64,000 bases of DNA, taken from positions 37,559,604-37,623,603 of the forward strand of contig NC_091142.1 of NCBI RefSeq assembly GCF_041381155.1. The letters run 5' to 3'. The translations under genes were made by a program, and so were the position numbers. The notes under the pieces were generated by a model, which was not told where the DNA came from, did not search any database, and saw nothing but the letters and a program-made list of their open reading frames with translations. Below are positions 53,201 through 61,029 of the stretch, piece after piece. The DNA comes from Argopecten irradians (taxonomy: Eukaryota; Mollusca; Bivalvia; Pectinida; Pectinidae). The number at the start of each line of letters is the position of its first letter. Within the stretch, counting starts at the first letter, position 1.

Positions 53201-55193
53201 TTAGCGCGCCCTTTTTTACCCACCAATTCTAACCTTGGTAACAACATGTTTTTAAAACAAAGGAGAGACCGATCGCACAGGGGAATTTGAACCATTTGAA
53301 AGATTATGTATTTATTTCATTACGAAAGTGTTTTAAGTCTATCACTGTCACACTCAAAAGTGAAGTTATTACAATGTAATTTGATAAGGCTTCCAATAAC
53401 TATTTCTTTAAATACAGCTCACGTTTTTCATTCATACCATATTTTGGTTTCCGATGGAATCTTCGCTATTCTGTAATAGAAGCACATACATGTGTTACTG
53501 ATAGATAGGCAATACGTATTTTCAAATAATAAAAATAAAAAACAATCAAATAAACAAACAAACAAACAAACAAAAAACAACAGAACAACCCGCCCCCCTT
53601 TCAAATACGAAAATCGTCCATCACCTACTACCCAATGTTTTTACCCAATGTTTTGTAACTCGATTAAGTGTTCGGATGGGTGCATTCGTTAGTAAAGCAT
53701 TATAAGCTTCAGTGAAGTGGTAAAATAGAACAGGCATGTAGATATACTGCTGCTAAACATTGGCTAAACAATTGGCCCCTACATAACGTTCACAAAGACA
53801 GTAGTATTTTAATACCATTAGCTCATTATGATATTTCTATCATATGTCGTTTCGTTTTAATCAAATAACTATAATGTAGTATCTACCACAATAGAAATTT
53901 ATGAGTTGGTGTCAGAATGCCAAACTGTTATAATAGCTTACCTGGAACTCCAGTCTTTCAGCTGATTAATTCTGAAATATTCAAAGCAATATCTATATAT
54001 AAATACCAGTCATGCTTATTAACCCTTATTATCATTTTTGTAACTCGATCTGGACTTATATACCGACACAATTTTAAATGTTAGTATGCAGTCCATTGCA
54101 GGTATAAACATTAGTTTTGTTATATATCCGTCCTTTACTCAATGACTACACATATATATATTTAGATACCTACAAGCATATGGCTGTAGAAATATCCATG
54201 TTCCTTGTCTGCTATACTTTACTGACTGTACTGAGTAATACATATATTTAAGTATATTTCTATGTGATACCTGTGATTAAAGTTTTGGTTAGATAAATAA
54301 ACATGTAAATAATGTGGAAGAATAGATAACATATTTACAATGTACTTTTGAATTTAAAAGCAACGTATCAACGAAGGATATCGTATATAAAGTTAAAGAT
54401 ACTCCACCGCTGACAAATGGTATTTTTTCACTATCAAAAACAGGAGCAGACGATTTAGTACTTTTCTTCAGCTACAAAAGCTACTTACTTTACACAATTA
54501 CCAACATTGAAAAGTTTGAGCTTCTAATTTTACTTCAAGTTAAAATATGAAAAATAATTAATTGCATCCCGAAAAAATTCCGTGGCACTATATCCTATAT
54601 GGAATGAAGTACTGATTGCGCATGCACTAAAGGCAAAATGAATTATTTTATATTAGTTTTTGTGTTGATTAGACAGATATATACACGATTACACGCCAAT
54701 TACTGTTCAAATGATGAATATTATTTATGCTCTGTCTGCGGTGGAGCATCTTTAAATGAAAATATTCATTCATTTGACTAATTTTACACAATGATATTAA
54801 TATCAATTCTGAAACATTTATTTTATGATCTTCGAAACATGTAAAACGAGAGATATTTACATTTTTGCTGCATCAGGTTCGCTTCCTCTGTCGCCCCTAG
54901 AATATAAAAAGTATACGAACGTACATTATCACATCAAATCTGTTAGACGTGTGATATGGCTGTTGTCCTATCCTTAATATATACTTTTTATTGCGCAAAC
55001 AGTTTTTTTTAGAGAATTGATATCTACTAATATCTACACCATTTATAGTAACAACAGTTTTCATTAATAGTTTATGATTATTAAATTTCTATTATTTTGT
55101 ATTATATGCATATAGTTGTACGATAAACAAAATATTGTTTAAACTAAAGATGAATTTACCTTGGTGCTTCGGCCATTCTTGATATCCTTTCCC
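19894..55193 (-). CDS. ZU5-UPA-death domain protein with 27 microexons (whole gene)
   Basis: The model has 32 coding exons on the minus strand, 2229 nt, about 742 codons. ATG is at 55176. Exon 1 (coding 17 nt) and microexons 2-28 (15-42 nt each) give residues 1-271. Exons 29-32 give ZU5 (about 285-398), a UPA-like region (about 400-560), a Ser/Thr-rich linker and a death domain (about 645-735). All 27 microexons are multiples of 3 and share one phase. No transmembrane segment or signal peptide is seen, so a cytoplasmic adaptor role is likely. ZU5-UPA-death modules occur in UNC5 receptors, PIDD and ankyrins and act in cell-death or signalling assemblies. One junction (exon 21 to 22) would create UGA as drawn. 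Exon skipping or a missed microexon could resolve it. Not matched to a named orthologue. Confidence 0.75.
20208..20709 (-). other. Intron holding one copy of a duplicated segment
   Basis: The sequence at about 20231-20420 recurs at 22855-23050 with many changes (core ATCACTTTGGGCCATTTTACGGCCAC). The copy here keeps an open frame joined to the death-domain exon; the other has stops. It could be an optional exon extension or a dispersed repeat. Confidence 0.45.
20710..21428 (-). CDS. Exon 31: UPA-like region and linker
   Basis: 719 nt. The first base completes a lysine codon with exon 30, and the exon ends with one base before GTAAGT. The early segment (KGAYAKYSKKK, GPYNILIFIGTGYQEDTWRL, VEKIEVTLGQKGPLAL) fits the beta-rich UPA domain that follows ZU5 in UNC5 and PIDD. 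The later part is rich in Ser, Thr, Pro and Asn and is probably a flexible linker to the death domain. The UPA call rests on position and pattern, not on an alignment. Confidence 0.6.
22071..22327 (-). CDS. Exon 30: second half of ZU5 domain
   Basis: 257 nt, starting in phase 0 after CTTCTACAG and ending two bases into a codon before GTATGT. It contains a FLKPVRIEIPL strand, matching the F-x-KPV-x-x-x-P motif typical of ZU5 domains, preceded by a run of alternating hydrophobic residues. Confidence 0.7.
22855..23050. repeat. Decayed copy of the segment at 20231-20420
   Basis: The same order of blocks as the copy next to the death-domain exon (TTAGGGCCGTTTTACGGCCAC, GGTCAGCTTCATATTGTAT, GTCAGAGGTCAAAGG) but with stop codons. 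Both copies lie in introns of the same gene and in the same orientation. Confidence 0.6.
23529..24104. mobile_element. MITE with 16-bp inverted ends, in intron 29
   Basis: The ends are TTAAAGGGACAATTCA and TGAATTGTCCCTTTAA, perfect inverses. The outermost TTAA could be a target duplication. About 576 bp, non-coding. Its right end is only 13 bp from the edge of exon 29. Confidence 0.7.
24118..24244 (-). CDS. Exon 29: first half of ZU5 domain
   Basis: 127 nt: one base completing the codon of exon 28, then 42 codons, ending in phase 0 at AAG before GTAACA. The segment VITFPAGTVDSPQKALI matches the conserved ZU5 core (hydrophobic strand, then P-x-G-x-x). The acceptor TTGTTCTTGTCACTTTCGGA-ACAG is pyrimidine-rich. 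This exon makes the phase change from the microexon pattern (split codons) to phase 0. Confidence 0.65.
24742..27960 (-). CDS. Microexons 28, 27, 26, 25 and 24
   Basis: Positions: 24 at 27937-27960 (24 nt, FDDILDS), 25 at 26662-26694 (33 nt, EANSIVDRLK), 26 at 26292-26330 (39 nt, MREAMDGILKYI), 27 at 25574-25612 (39 nt, NKSGYERIPELP), 28 at 24742-24774 (33 nt, MEAEPLPEQS). Each has a consensus donor (GTAAGT, GTAAGA or GTGAGT) and a pyrimidine-rich acceptor. Each starts with one base of a split codon and ends with two. Exons 24-26 look helical. Confidence 0.65.
27990..30177. other. Intron 23 (part): dispersed repeat and plain AT-rich sequence
   Basis: 28283-28920 contains about four decayed copies of a unit of roughly 150 bp, with the recurring words TGAAGTTTGATCA, TCAAGTTAT and ACAGTGACCTTA, a type of dispersed repeat. 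Nothing coding is seen in the rest. Confidence 0.5.
30178..31170. repeat. Segmental duplication, copy A
   Basis: About 990 bp that recurs in the same orientation at 31647-32624 with only scattered differences. It includes CRE-like GACGTCA words and a minus-strand ORF of about 97 codons. Confidence 0.8.
31647..32624. repeat. Segmental duplication, copy B
   Basis: A direct copy of 30178-31170. Both start TGGGATTTGCAAAT and end near ATATATAATGTAAGTT. About 480 bp of unrelated sequence separates them. The long ORF of copy A is shortened here by small changes, which argues against a conserved protein. Confidence 0.8.
32800..33286 (-). CDS. Microexons 23 and 22
   Basis: Exon 22 is 33251-33286 (36 nt, WPETMSRLLGC) and exon 23 is 32800-32829 (30 nt, EHEVELLME). 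Both have the standard phase. Exon 22 starts with A, which after the TG end of exon 21 would give a UGA stop. Joined to exon 20 instead, it gives ATA and stays open. Confidence 0.6.
33287..34879. other. Intron 21 (part), no confident exon
   Basis: AT-rich. The only phase-compatible candidate I found is a 12-nt segment at 34394-34405, whose acceptor is weak. It would remove the UGA between exons 21 and 22. Confidence 0.4.
34880..34903. repeat. Target-site duplication of the LINE, left copy
   Basis: 24 bp starting AGTTGTGATACAC and ending CCAACCAA, identical to 40879-40902. It is a second copy of the exon 21 splice donor region, without the exon body. Confidence 0.9.
35173..36117 (-). pseudogene. 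LINE ORF2, RNase H domain
   Basis: This frame carries the RNase H catalytic signature in order: IYTDGSKDG (Asp), FSAEACAIGLAL (Glu), AIICSDSLSVL (Asp) and WIPSHVGIKGNEQADKAAK (His and Asp). A C-terminal CHACDSPLTVEHILVHC segment is the zinc-binding tail common in such elements. It joins the reverse transcriptase frame through a frameshift near 36030-36060. Confidence 0.85.
35984..38830 (-). pseudogene. LINE ORF2, endonuclease and reverse transcriptase
   Basis: Endonuclease of the APE type: a start like IQWNIRGFKANIEEL near 38820, then IIMGDFNGHNSLWGS and GSLTHIDL and SDHFPIIL. Reverse transcriptase: WKESTIIPLPKPGK, NNYRPISLTSC, QSGFRNRRGT, VFFDLEKAYD, GVPQGGILS and the catalytic VDDFLI. Frameshifts lie near 38690 (within endonuclease) and between 36889 and 36850 (just before the DD motif). 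Confidence 0.9.
38839..40285 (-). pseudogene. LINE ORF1, Gag-like with three CCHC knuckles
   Basis: The N-terminal frame (39719-40285) starts MASKNKQNELQPKF and contains an RRM-like region. The second frame (38839-39714) has CRNCQRYGHHENNC, CQYCGREGHDEKDEC and CVNCGGDHAASARTC, three zinc knuckles of the retrotransposon nucleocapsid type. The two frames join through a frameshift near 39740-39790. The tail is Pro/Lys-rich. Confidence 0.85.
40896..42547 (-). CDS. Microexons 21, 20, 19 and 18
   Basis: 18 at 42527-42547 (21 nt, LENPSA), 19 at 41666-41686 (21 nt, KRRVSE), 20 at 41130-41150 (21 nt, TYKISD), 21 at 40896-40925 (30 nt, PQEIKELLG). All four have strong acceptors ending TTTCAG and GTAAG or GTAGG donors. 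The donor of exon 21 lies inside the LINE target-site duplication (40879-40902). Exon 21 ends in TG, so the base that follows decides whether the message stays open. Confidence 0.65.
41214..41590. repeat. Dispersed SINE-like repeat in intron 19
   Basis: A GC-richer stretch between microexons 19 and 20 with words that look like a short dispersed mollusc repeat (CCAGGGTCATGTAAGGACGG at the left, ACGATCATGCAATAGGGGAC towards the right). No ORF and no clear target duplication. Confidence 0.4.
43127..46521. mobile_element. 3.4-kb giant foldback element in intron 17
   Basis: The whole stretch is a near-continuous inverted repeat centred close to 44825. Left end TTAGGCCATGGGCTAGGAGG pairs with right end CTTCTAGCCCATGGCCTAA. 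The match goes on inward through GGTTCTCCTTA and GACACCAGATGCACATT, which have inverse partners near 45065-45110. Each arm contains a tandem duplication of about 430 bp (GGTTATGACGTCAT twice per arm). TA flanks both sides if GGCC is taken as the end. No transposase ORF. It was most likely mobilised in trans or arose by inverted duplication. Confidence 0.75.
46929..47106 (-). CDS. Microexons 17, 16 and 15, a tandem triplet
   Basis: 15 at 47074-47106, 16 at 47002-47034, 17 at 46929-46961, each 33 nt. The peptides are SEKELENILQ, SKPKLENILQ and SETELENILQ, so only the first few codons differ. The repeat unit (exon plus acceptor and intron) is 72-73 bp. The introns between them are 39 nt (47035-47073) and 40 nt (46962-47001), probably too short for normal splicing to join two of them. 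Confidence 0.7.
47622..48618 (-). CDS. Microexons 14, 13, 12 and 11
   Basis: 11 at 48577-48618 (42 nt, LKEHLLELHVQRS), 12 at 48437-48451 (15 nt, QALG), 13 at 47803-47832 (30 nt, IKCLKDWSS), 14 at 47622-47651 (30 nt, LNTWKSSQN). Exon 13 resembles exon 3 (INQLKDWSS), an older duplication. All donors are GTAAG or GTGAGT type. Confidence 0.65.
49093..50661 (-). CDS. Microexons 10, 9, 8, 7 and 6
   Basis: 6 at 50647-50661 (15 nt, MLED), 7 at 50268-50294 (27 nt, SFSEDVDY, donor GTTAGT), 8 at 49903-49932 (30 nt, YQLACSLIN), 9 at 49463-49486 (24 nt, IDNKSRD), 10 at 49093-49134 (42 nt, NVTASPNIKEGLK). All follow the one-base/two-base phase. A further 15-nt candidate at 49243-49257 fits the phase but has a weaker acceptor. 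Confidence 0.65.
50473..50560. repeat. Short dispersed repeat fragment
   Basis: A GC-rich fragment (GTGGGTTTTCTCCGGGCACT and on to CATCCGGGCC) unlike the AT-rich intron around it; it looks like a piece of a dispersed mollusc repeat. Confidence 0.4.
51074..54896 (-). CDS. Microexons 5, 4, 3 and 2
   Basis: 2 at 54861-54896 (36 nt, GDRGSEPDAAK, donor GTAAAT), 3 at 53942-53971 (30 nt, INQLKDWSS), 4 at 52467-52484 (18 nt, DGFLA), 5 at 51074-51103 (30 nt, LKDQHGCLQ, donor GTATGT). Exon 2 starts with the G needed to complete the AG left by exon 1. Confidence 0.65.
54393..54755. mobile_element. MITE, copy 1 of an inverted pair
   Basis: The ends are TTAAAGATACTCCACCGCTG and the inverse of TTAAAGATGCTCCACCGC. 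A related copy in the opposite orientation lies at 56864-57227. The interior is AT-rich and non-coding. Confidence 0.7.
55160..55193 (-). CDS. Exon 1 with start codon of the microexon gene
   Basis: 34 nt: 17 nt of leader, then ATG at 55176 and MAEAP plus two bases, followed by donor GTAAAT. An alternative acceptor seven bases earlier (ending at 55201) would only lengthen the leader. The context AAGAATGGCC has the A at -3 favoured for initiation. No earlier in-frame ATG is found in the exon. Confidence 0.6.
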
Positions 55194-55709
55194 CTAAAAA
55201 CTGAAATTTCAAATCAACAAGATTAATATATTGCACAAAACAATCAATTATATTACTCTGGATGCTCAATCTGTGTAAAGGCAGTTTCTAGGCAACCCCA
55301 TCAATGACAAAGAAAAGATTTTAAAAAATGACACTGAAGCTTGTTTGGTTTTCAATCCAGTATTATTACAATGCACTGCTGATTATTAAAGCAAAATGTT
55401 ACATAAAGTATTTGGGAACGCCTAGTCTACTCACGAGTTAAGTGCAGTGCGGATAGATTCAGAAAATTAATATTGACTCGATATTTAGATATTTTGTGCT
55501 GAAATACATTTATATGTGATATCAAAATTATTTGGTTTGTTGGTTTACGTCCTTTAAAGCTGTGGTCTGTGTCTCCTGGTATTAGTGGTGCTTTTGTACT
55601 TTTTATAGTGTTATCATGAAACTTTGTAAACAAGGTAAACATTACATTGAATATAATTATAAACATATCTGATGCTAAGTTACTATTAGATGTTTACATC
55701 ATTACTTAC

Positions 55710-55800
55710 CTTTTAGTGTAATTTATTCCTCTCTCAAACACATAGCGTCCTCTTAGATATCACCTCACCGCCATTTTGTCTGTCATTACTTTACAACTAA
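55710..55800 (-). promoter_or_regulatory. Probable 5' untranslated exon of the microexon gene
   Basis: A strong donor (AAAAG then GTAAGT) lies at 55710/55709, preceded on the minus strand by sequence with a short upstream ATG ORF (ATGGCGGTGAGGTGA). The true 5' edge is unknown; about 55800 is a guess. Confidence 0.4.
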
Positions 55801-56510
55801 ACAGGAAGTAATAGAACAAATGTAAGAAGATAATTAACCCCAAACAAATGTCTCAAACCATTCCACACCAGTGAAGGTAGTCAATTTGATAAACACTATA
55901 ACGTTGGTTCATATAGGTCTCACAGCTACCTAGCCATACTATTAATATATCAGGCGTTTTTAGTTATTTTCTTTTCATATTATCAATGTGTGTCTCCTAC
56001 ACCGAGTAAAAAAAACCCACCTATTGGCAACTTCATACACTAGCTCATAACTTTTTTTGTATATTTGAATACTATAAGACTGCAAAAAACAATGTGTATT
56101 GTTTTCGATGATAAAAAAACAATTAACCTCAATGGATGCTTGCCTTTTGTCTGTAAATTGAAGGAGATAACAGTAATATCATTATAATAATATCAACATA
56201 CATGACACTGATACCTTTCCGTCTCTAAAGCTAACAGTGCTTTATATAAAGTGTTATGTGTATTGTGGATCAATGTTACGTCAACTGCTATTGTGAAAAA
56301 TGGCGCCAAAGTCTGGTTATCATATATTTGCTAAATTATCATATATTAAACTTGTGTGGTTTATCTCCTTTTGGACACACTTTCAGTATGTAAGATATGG
56401 TAACATCCTACCAATAAAATTGCCAATTTATGTGTTAATTACATGTTACATTTCGTCCCTGTAAGTCCTGCCATTTAAAACAACATGCATTATAACGTTT
56501 AACAAATTAG
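55801..56510. other. No supported gene; probable upstream region
   Basis: AT-rich sequence upstream of the minus-strand gene. A short GC-richer spot (AAAATGGCGCCAAAG near 56297) is present. No exon seen. Confidence 0.35.
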
Positions 56511-56511
56511 T

Positions 56512-56690
56512 ATTAACAAACAACAAATCAAAACATTTCAGATTGATCATTGATCTGTATTGCTGCCAGTACACTGTACGTTATGTTAAGGTTTTAGACT
56601 GTTTTAAAACTAGCGGTATTGTGTATACCTGTGTATCAGTTCTTAGGTGTACTTTAACATGACTTAGTTGATGAAAATGGTTGAGGGTTT
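56512..56690. repeat. Direct repeat, copy 1
   Basis: The sequence around ATTGATCTGTATTGCTGCCA through CTTAGGTGTACTTTAACAT recurs at 57998-58200 in the same orientation with several differences. Confidence 0.65.
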
Positions 56691-56863
56691 AGGGTTAGGT
56701 ATATATTTCTTTCACTTAATAACCATGCTATTATGTCACATTGAAAACAACATGCATGACTAAAGTGTCCTCGTATGTAAAACAATTATTTGAATTAATT
56801 TTGTCATGCATCACGCATATATTATGACGTTGCATTGGGTATAAACCAGAATTAATGGTACAT

Positions 56864-57227
56864 TTAAAGATGCTCCACCACCGACAGAGCATAAATGATA
56901 TTCATCATTTGAACAGAAATTGGTGTTAAATCGTGTATATATCTGCCTAATTAACACAAAAAATTATATAAAATAATTTGTTTCGCCTTCGATGCATGCA
57001 CAATCACTACTTCATTTCATATAGAATATAGTGCCACAGAATTTTTTCGGGATGCAATTAATTATTTTTCATATTTTTAACTTGAAGTAAAATTAGAAGC
57101 TCAAACTTTTCAATGGTGATAATGGTATAAAGTAAGTAACTTTTGTAACTGAAGAACAATACTAAATTATCTGCTCCTGTTTTTGATAATGAAAAAATAC
57201 CATTTGTCAGCGGTAGAGCATCTTTAA
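56864..57227. mobile_element. MITE, copy 2 of an inverted pair
   Basis: Ends TTAAAGATGCTCCACC and AGAGCATCTTTAA. Inverted relative to 54393-54755; the pair flanks the 5' exons of the microexon gene. Confidence 0.7.
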
Positions 57228-57805
57228 TAGGCAGTGTAAAATAACAATGGCTCCAGATTTAAATCATGTGTAAAGGTGCTGATTGGCTGCCAGGAGGCTG
57301 GAAACATATTTTTTCTCATATCAAAATGGAGAAATATCTTGATTGTAAAATTATCTGGTTAAAGATATTAAATAAAATCCATTGGGTGAGTGCAAATTCA
57401 TGTTCTATTTCTCATATTTTATGGTAATTACCGCTGGTGCGTAATTCGCGAAGAAAACCATGAAATCCTTCACAATCATAGATCTGAAATAAGTAAAAGG
57501 CTCAAATAATGTCGCTTTCATGTACATTGCATTATCAAATAAACCATTCCTATCGTTTTGATACCGGTGAAGCGGAAACAAAACTTAGCTTTAAAAAGTA
57601 AAATTTCCAGTAAAATTTCCACTAGGTCTTCCCTCTATATATAGGTTTACAGCATATATACTTTAACCTTATAAATTGTGGTTTCCACCAACGAAAATAC
57701 CTCCAGAATTGTTTTTGCGGAAAACCCAGGAAAGTGTAATGTATGAAGATGTATGAAGCGCGCGATTTTTGCTTGGAAAACCTGGTCAGCTGGACTACAT
57801 GTCAT

Positions 57806-57813
57806 TATAAAAA
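57806..57813 (+). promoter_or_regulatory. TATA box of the cysteine-rich peptide gene
   Basis: TATAAAAA, 54 bp before the start codon, which leaves room for a short 5' leader beginning near 57835. Confidence 0.6.
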
Positions 57814-57859
57814 GGTAGGTGTAATAAGGTAGGTTGTGTTTAAGTTATTCTATACAAGC

Positions 57860-60800
57860 ATGAAGACTGCCATATTCCTGGTCGGTCTGTTTCTGAACAT
57901 CGGTAAGTGGGTTCTTTTAAGATTTAAAAGTAAACATTGTCAATTTGCAAATTATATTTTCCAATATTAATATAAAAATATATCCAGAGATTATACAGAT
58001 TAACAAACCAGTATTAATACAATTACAACTATTAACAAATCAAAACATTTCAGTTTGATCATTGATCTGCATTGATGCAAGTACACTGAGCGTAACGTTA
58101 AGGTTAGACTGTTTTAAAACTAGTGATATTGTGTATACCTATATATCTGTTCTTAGGTGTAGTTAACTTTACATAACATAACTTAGTTGATAAAAAGTAT
58201 CTATGCATCGGGCCTAACCTTAAGTATAACTATTGAGTCTTAGATTTTTGTTGTTGTTGCCATTATGTTTATGTGTGTCTATAGCATGTACATGAAGCAA
58301 TTGTTTGACCGTATTCGACTTTACCAAAGCTTACACGTCAAGTTATATTTGATATTGTCATGCAAATGGCGGTTATAGATTATAGCATGTAATAGCATAC
58401 ATTCCAACATATACCAATGTGGATATAGGCCTATATATTCAATGTTATAATGATATCTCAACATAGTGGGAATACTGATATTTAAGGGGGAAAAGTTAAA
58501 TTTGGGAGTTAAAAAGCATTTCCAGAAGTATATGATTGTTTTGCCCAAAATATAATGGTTGAACATTTTGTCTCAAAACTAACTATAGTCTTTGTTTCAA
58601 GTTCAGTATTCCTAAAAGTATATAATTGGAGTGTTTGTAATTATTGAAATGCCTTCCTATATCCCATGTTTGCATGATACAAGGTCAAAAAGGACTCGGT
58701 GTGTATGCTTTGTCGAATCCTGTCAAACCAGCGCTACTTGTACATGCTAAATACACTAGTAAGCATAATGGTATTGTTATTTGTTGGCAGAAATAGGTAC
58801 CGAACCCCGTGGAATTACTAAACTGTAATCAATCCTCGAATAAATTCTTTATTTCTAAAAACATTACGGTTTATCAGAAAAGGATTATTTACAGTGCAAT
58901 GTTCAACAAAACCTATTTTAAGATATAATGATTATATAACACACACACATTCGTTCAACACGTACCATACCTTAAGGCTCTGTAAGCGACAATGGATGAA
59001 ACAGGTAATTTGGTCCTTTGATATACAACAAAAAAGTCAAATAACTGCACACTCTGGTCGACTGTGTGGCTTTGAAGTTGGGCGTCGCTTTCTGTAATCT
59101 TCAAGGGAGACTACATGTATGTAGGCATGTGATTGGTCAGTTCTTTTCTTTTGAAATGCCTTCAGGGTTACGATGACATATCTTTATATGGATACAACGT
59201 CAATGATATAGCCATCCCTAGTTAACGAAGCTAAATGACACTTTCAACATAATGAATATTTCAAGATACCTGTATCAAATTCTCTTTACGTATCGTAACT
59301 TCCATTAAAATGTCTTGGTAATAAAGCATGAATACTTGTTTTATTTCGTATAACAATAATAAGAAGAAAGGTAATATTTCAGTTATCGGCATATATAAGT
59401 TTAGTTAAAGAAACTATTTGTAAGAACACAATTATATATATTTTACAGCGTTTTTGTCAATAAAATGCGCTCAAGCGGAGCCAAAAACGTGCAATGACCT
59501 TGATCCTTGCCATTGTTTGAATGGTGAAACTGGAATTTGCCTAAATCAACAATGTGAACCGTGCAAGTCGGGATCGGAAACGATCCGTTCGTAAGTAGCT
59601 TTGTTTTGAGATTTAGTAAAGCGTGCCTGCATGTGTTTTATCAGTTCTAGAGTTACCTCTCTTTGTTCCAAACTAAAAATGTTAGATTTCTTTTATAAGC
59701 TTGCAACAACAAAGCACATTTCCTTTACAGATAAGGTAAGATATGCTATGATAATTTTATTATTAGAGTGTCACACATTTTAAATTTAAACATACATCAT
59801 CACACACATATATAACACATATTAAAATGCCCAGCTTTGTTGCATTAAACTTTCCTGAAATTTTATCAGAAAAGATAGTTTGACCAATAATTGCGCTGAA
59901 GTTAACAATTACAGGTTTGCTGAATTAAAAAAGCTCCATTTCATATTTCCCTTGATGTATTTGTTGTCGTATCTTTACTATATATCAGTATATAAACTAT
60001 CCGCTGCTTATTTTATATCCATAGTAGTGAAAATGTACCACTATTGCAGACTCAAAACAATTCATTGTAACAAACGCTTTACTTTAGTCAGTTTTGTCAT
60101 TGAAAATATAAATTACAGCCGACAAACGGATGAATGATGAGTTGTTTAAGTGGTTGCAGTGTTCCGTCTTTGTGTATTACACATGTATTTGCCTTTGCGG
60201 GCAGGCATTGTGACGTTTTCTGAGTGAAAATTTTGTCTTTTTTTATTAAGAATGTGACATCACGTTCAAATTATATGACGCAAAATAAATACCTTCCCAC
60301 AAAGCCAGAAAATGTAATACGGGTTATGGAGTAGTATTATAATGAAGCAATTTGTATGCAATTACTGTGATCATCTTAATTGGATAACCATGAAATATTC
60401 TACCTTCAAAATCAATTGAAATCCCAACACCATATGAAAAAGAGAATCTGTGACTGTCCTATGCTAGATCTCTATAGACGATTGACATGTTCACAATTCT
60501 TTTGTTCTTTTTGACAGAAAGAGAACACCTTTTCCTTTCAGACGACGGAAATACTGTACCAGAAAAGGGCACTGTGGGTCTAAGTGCCATTGCAGGTTCA
60601 GACGATGTTGCTGTCCCTGGCATGTACGTACCAACAAAGAGATATTAACAAAAATGCATCGCAGTTCATATTTCAGTGACCATGTATGTTTGGTGGAATT
60701 ACTAAACTAGCTACTTACCATTGAATCACATTATATACGGACGTTTTTGTCCGTCTACATAACCATTCTCAATACAAATGTACTAACGTATAAGTCTTGT

Positions 60801-60955
60801 TTAATCAATAAAGAGCACCACACATCAAGTTTGCTGATGGTGCTTCTAAGGATGTATACAATGAATTATGCAAAGAAATTAAAATTGAAACATCAAAATA
60901 TTTTATAAATAACACATCATACTCACTCTCACTGTATTTTTTTCAGAACTGTTAA
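57860..60955 (+). CDS. Secreted cysteine-rich peptide, four exons, about 91 aa
   Basis: Exons: 57860-57902, 59449-59590, 60542-60623, 60947-60955. All phases agree. The N-terminus (MKTAIFLVGLFLNI then AFLSIKCAQA) is a typical signal peptide with likely cleavage after about residue 24. The mature part of about 67 residues has 14 cysteines. Spacing: C-x5-C-x-C-x7-C-x4-C-x2-C, a linker, then C-x5-C-x3-C-x-C-x4-CCC-x4-C. The first half is acidic to neutral, the second strongly basic (RRKYCTRKGHCGSKC). Such peptides in molluscs include antimicrobial and other defence peptides, but I cannot match this spacing to a named family. The final exon is only three codons (Asn, Cys, stop). A TATA box lies upstream and AATAAA downstream. 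Confidence 0.75.
57998..58200. repeat. Direct repeat, copy 2
   Basis: A copy of 56512-56690, here in the first intron of the cysteine-rich peptide gene. Confidence 0.65.
58201..59448 (+). other. Intron 1 of the cysteine-rich peptide gene
   Basis: AT-rich; no exon or named repeat seen. Confidence 0.5.
60518..60541 (+). CDS. Optional 24-nt extension of exon 3 (alternative acceptor)
   Basis: An earlier acceptor with a very strong pyrimidine tract (TTTTGTTCTTTTTGACAG) lies exactly 24 nt before the other. Using it adds eight residues (KRTPFPFR) in frame between the two cysteine modules, in a region rich in Lys/Arg that a protease could cut. Confidence 0.45.
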
Positions 60956-61005
60956 AGTACATGGCCAGCCTTTTCACATTCCTTGCTGTCGACGTCACTC
61001 AAACC

Positions 61006-61011
61006 AATAAA
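61006..61011 (+). terminator. Polyadenylation signal AATAAA
   Basis: A canonical hexamer 51 bp after the stop codon of the cysteine-rich peptide gene. Confidence 0.65.
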
Positions 61012-61029
61012 ACGTTTACGATACTTACG

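Noticed and set aside
56683..56700. A telomere-like word (GGGTTTAGGGTTAGG)
   Set aside because: Only about two imperfect units; no array.
59880..60137. An 85-codon ORF in intron 2 of the peptide gene
   Set aside because: No domain, AT-rich codon use and no splice support; it lies between two phase-matched exons.
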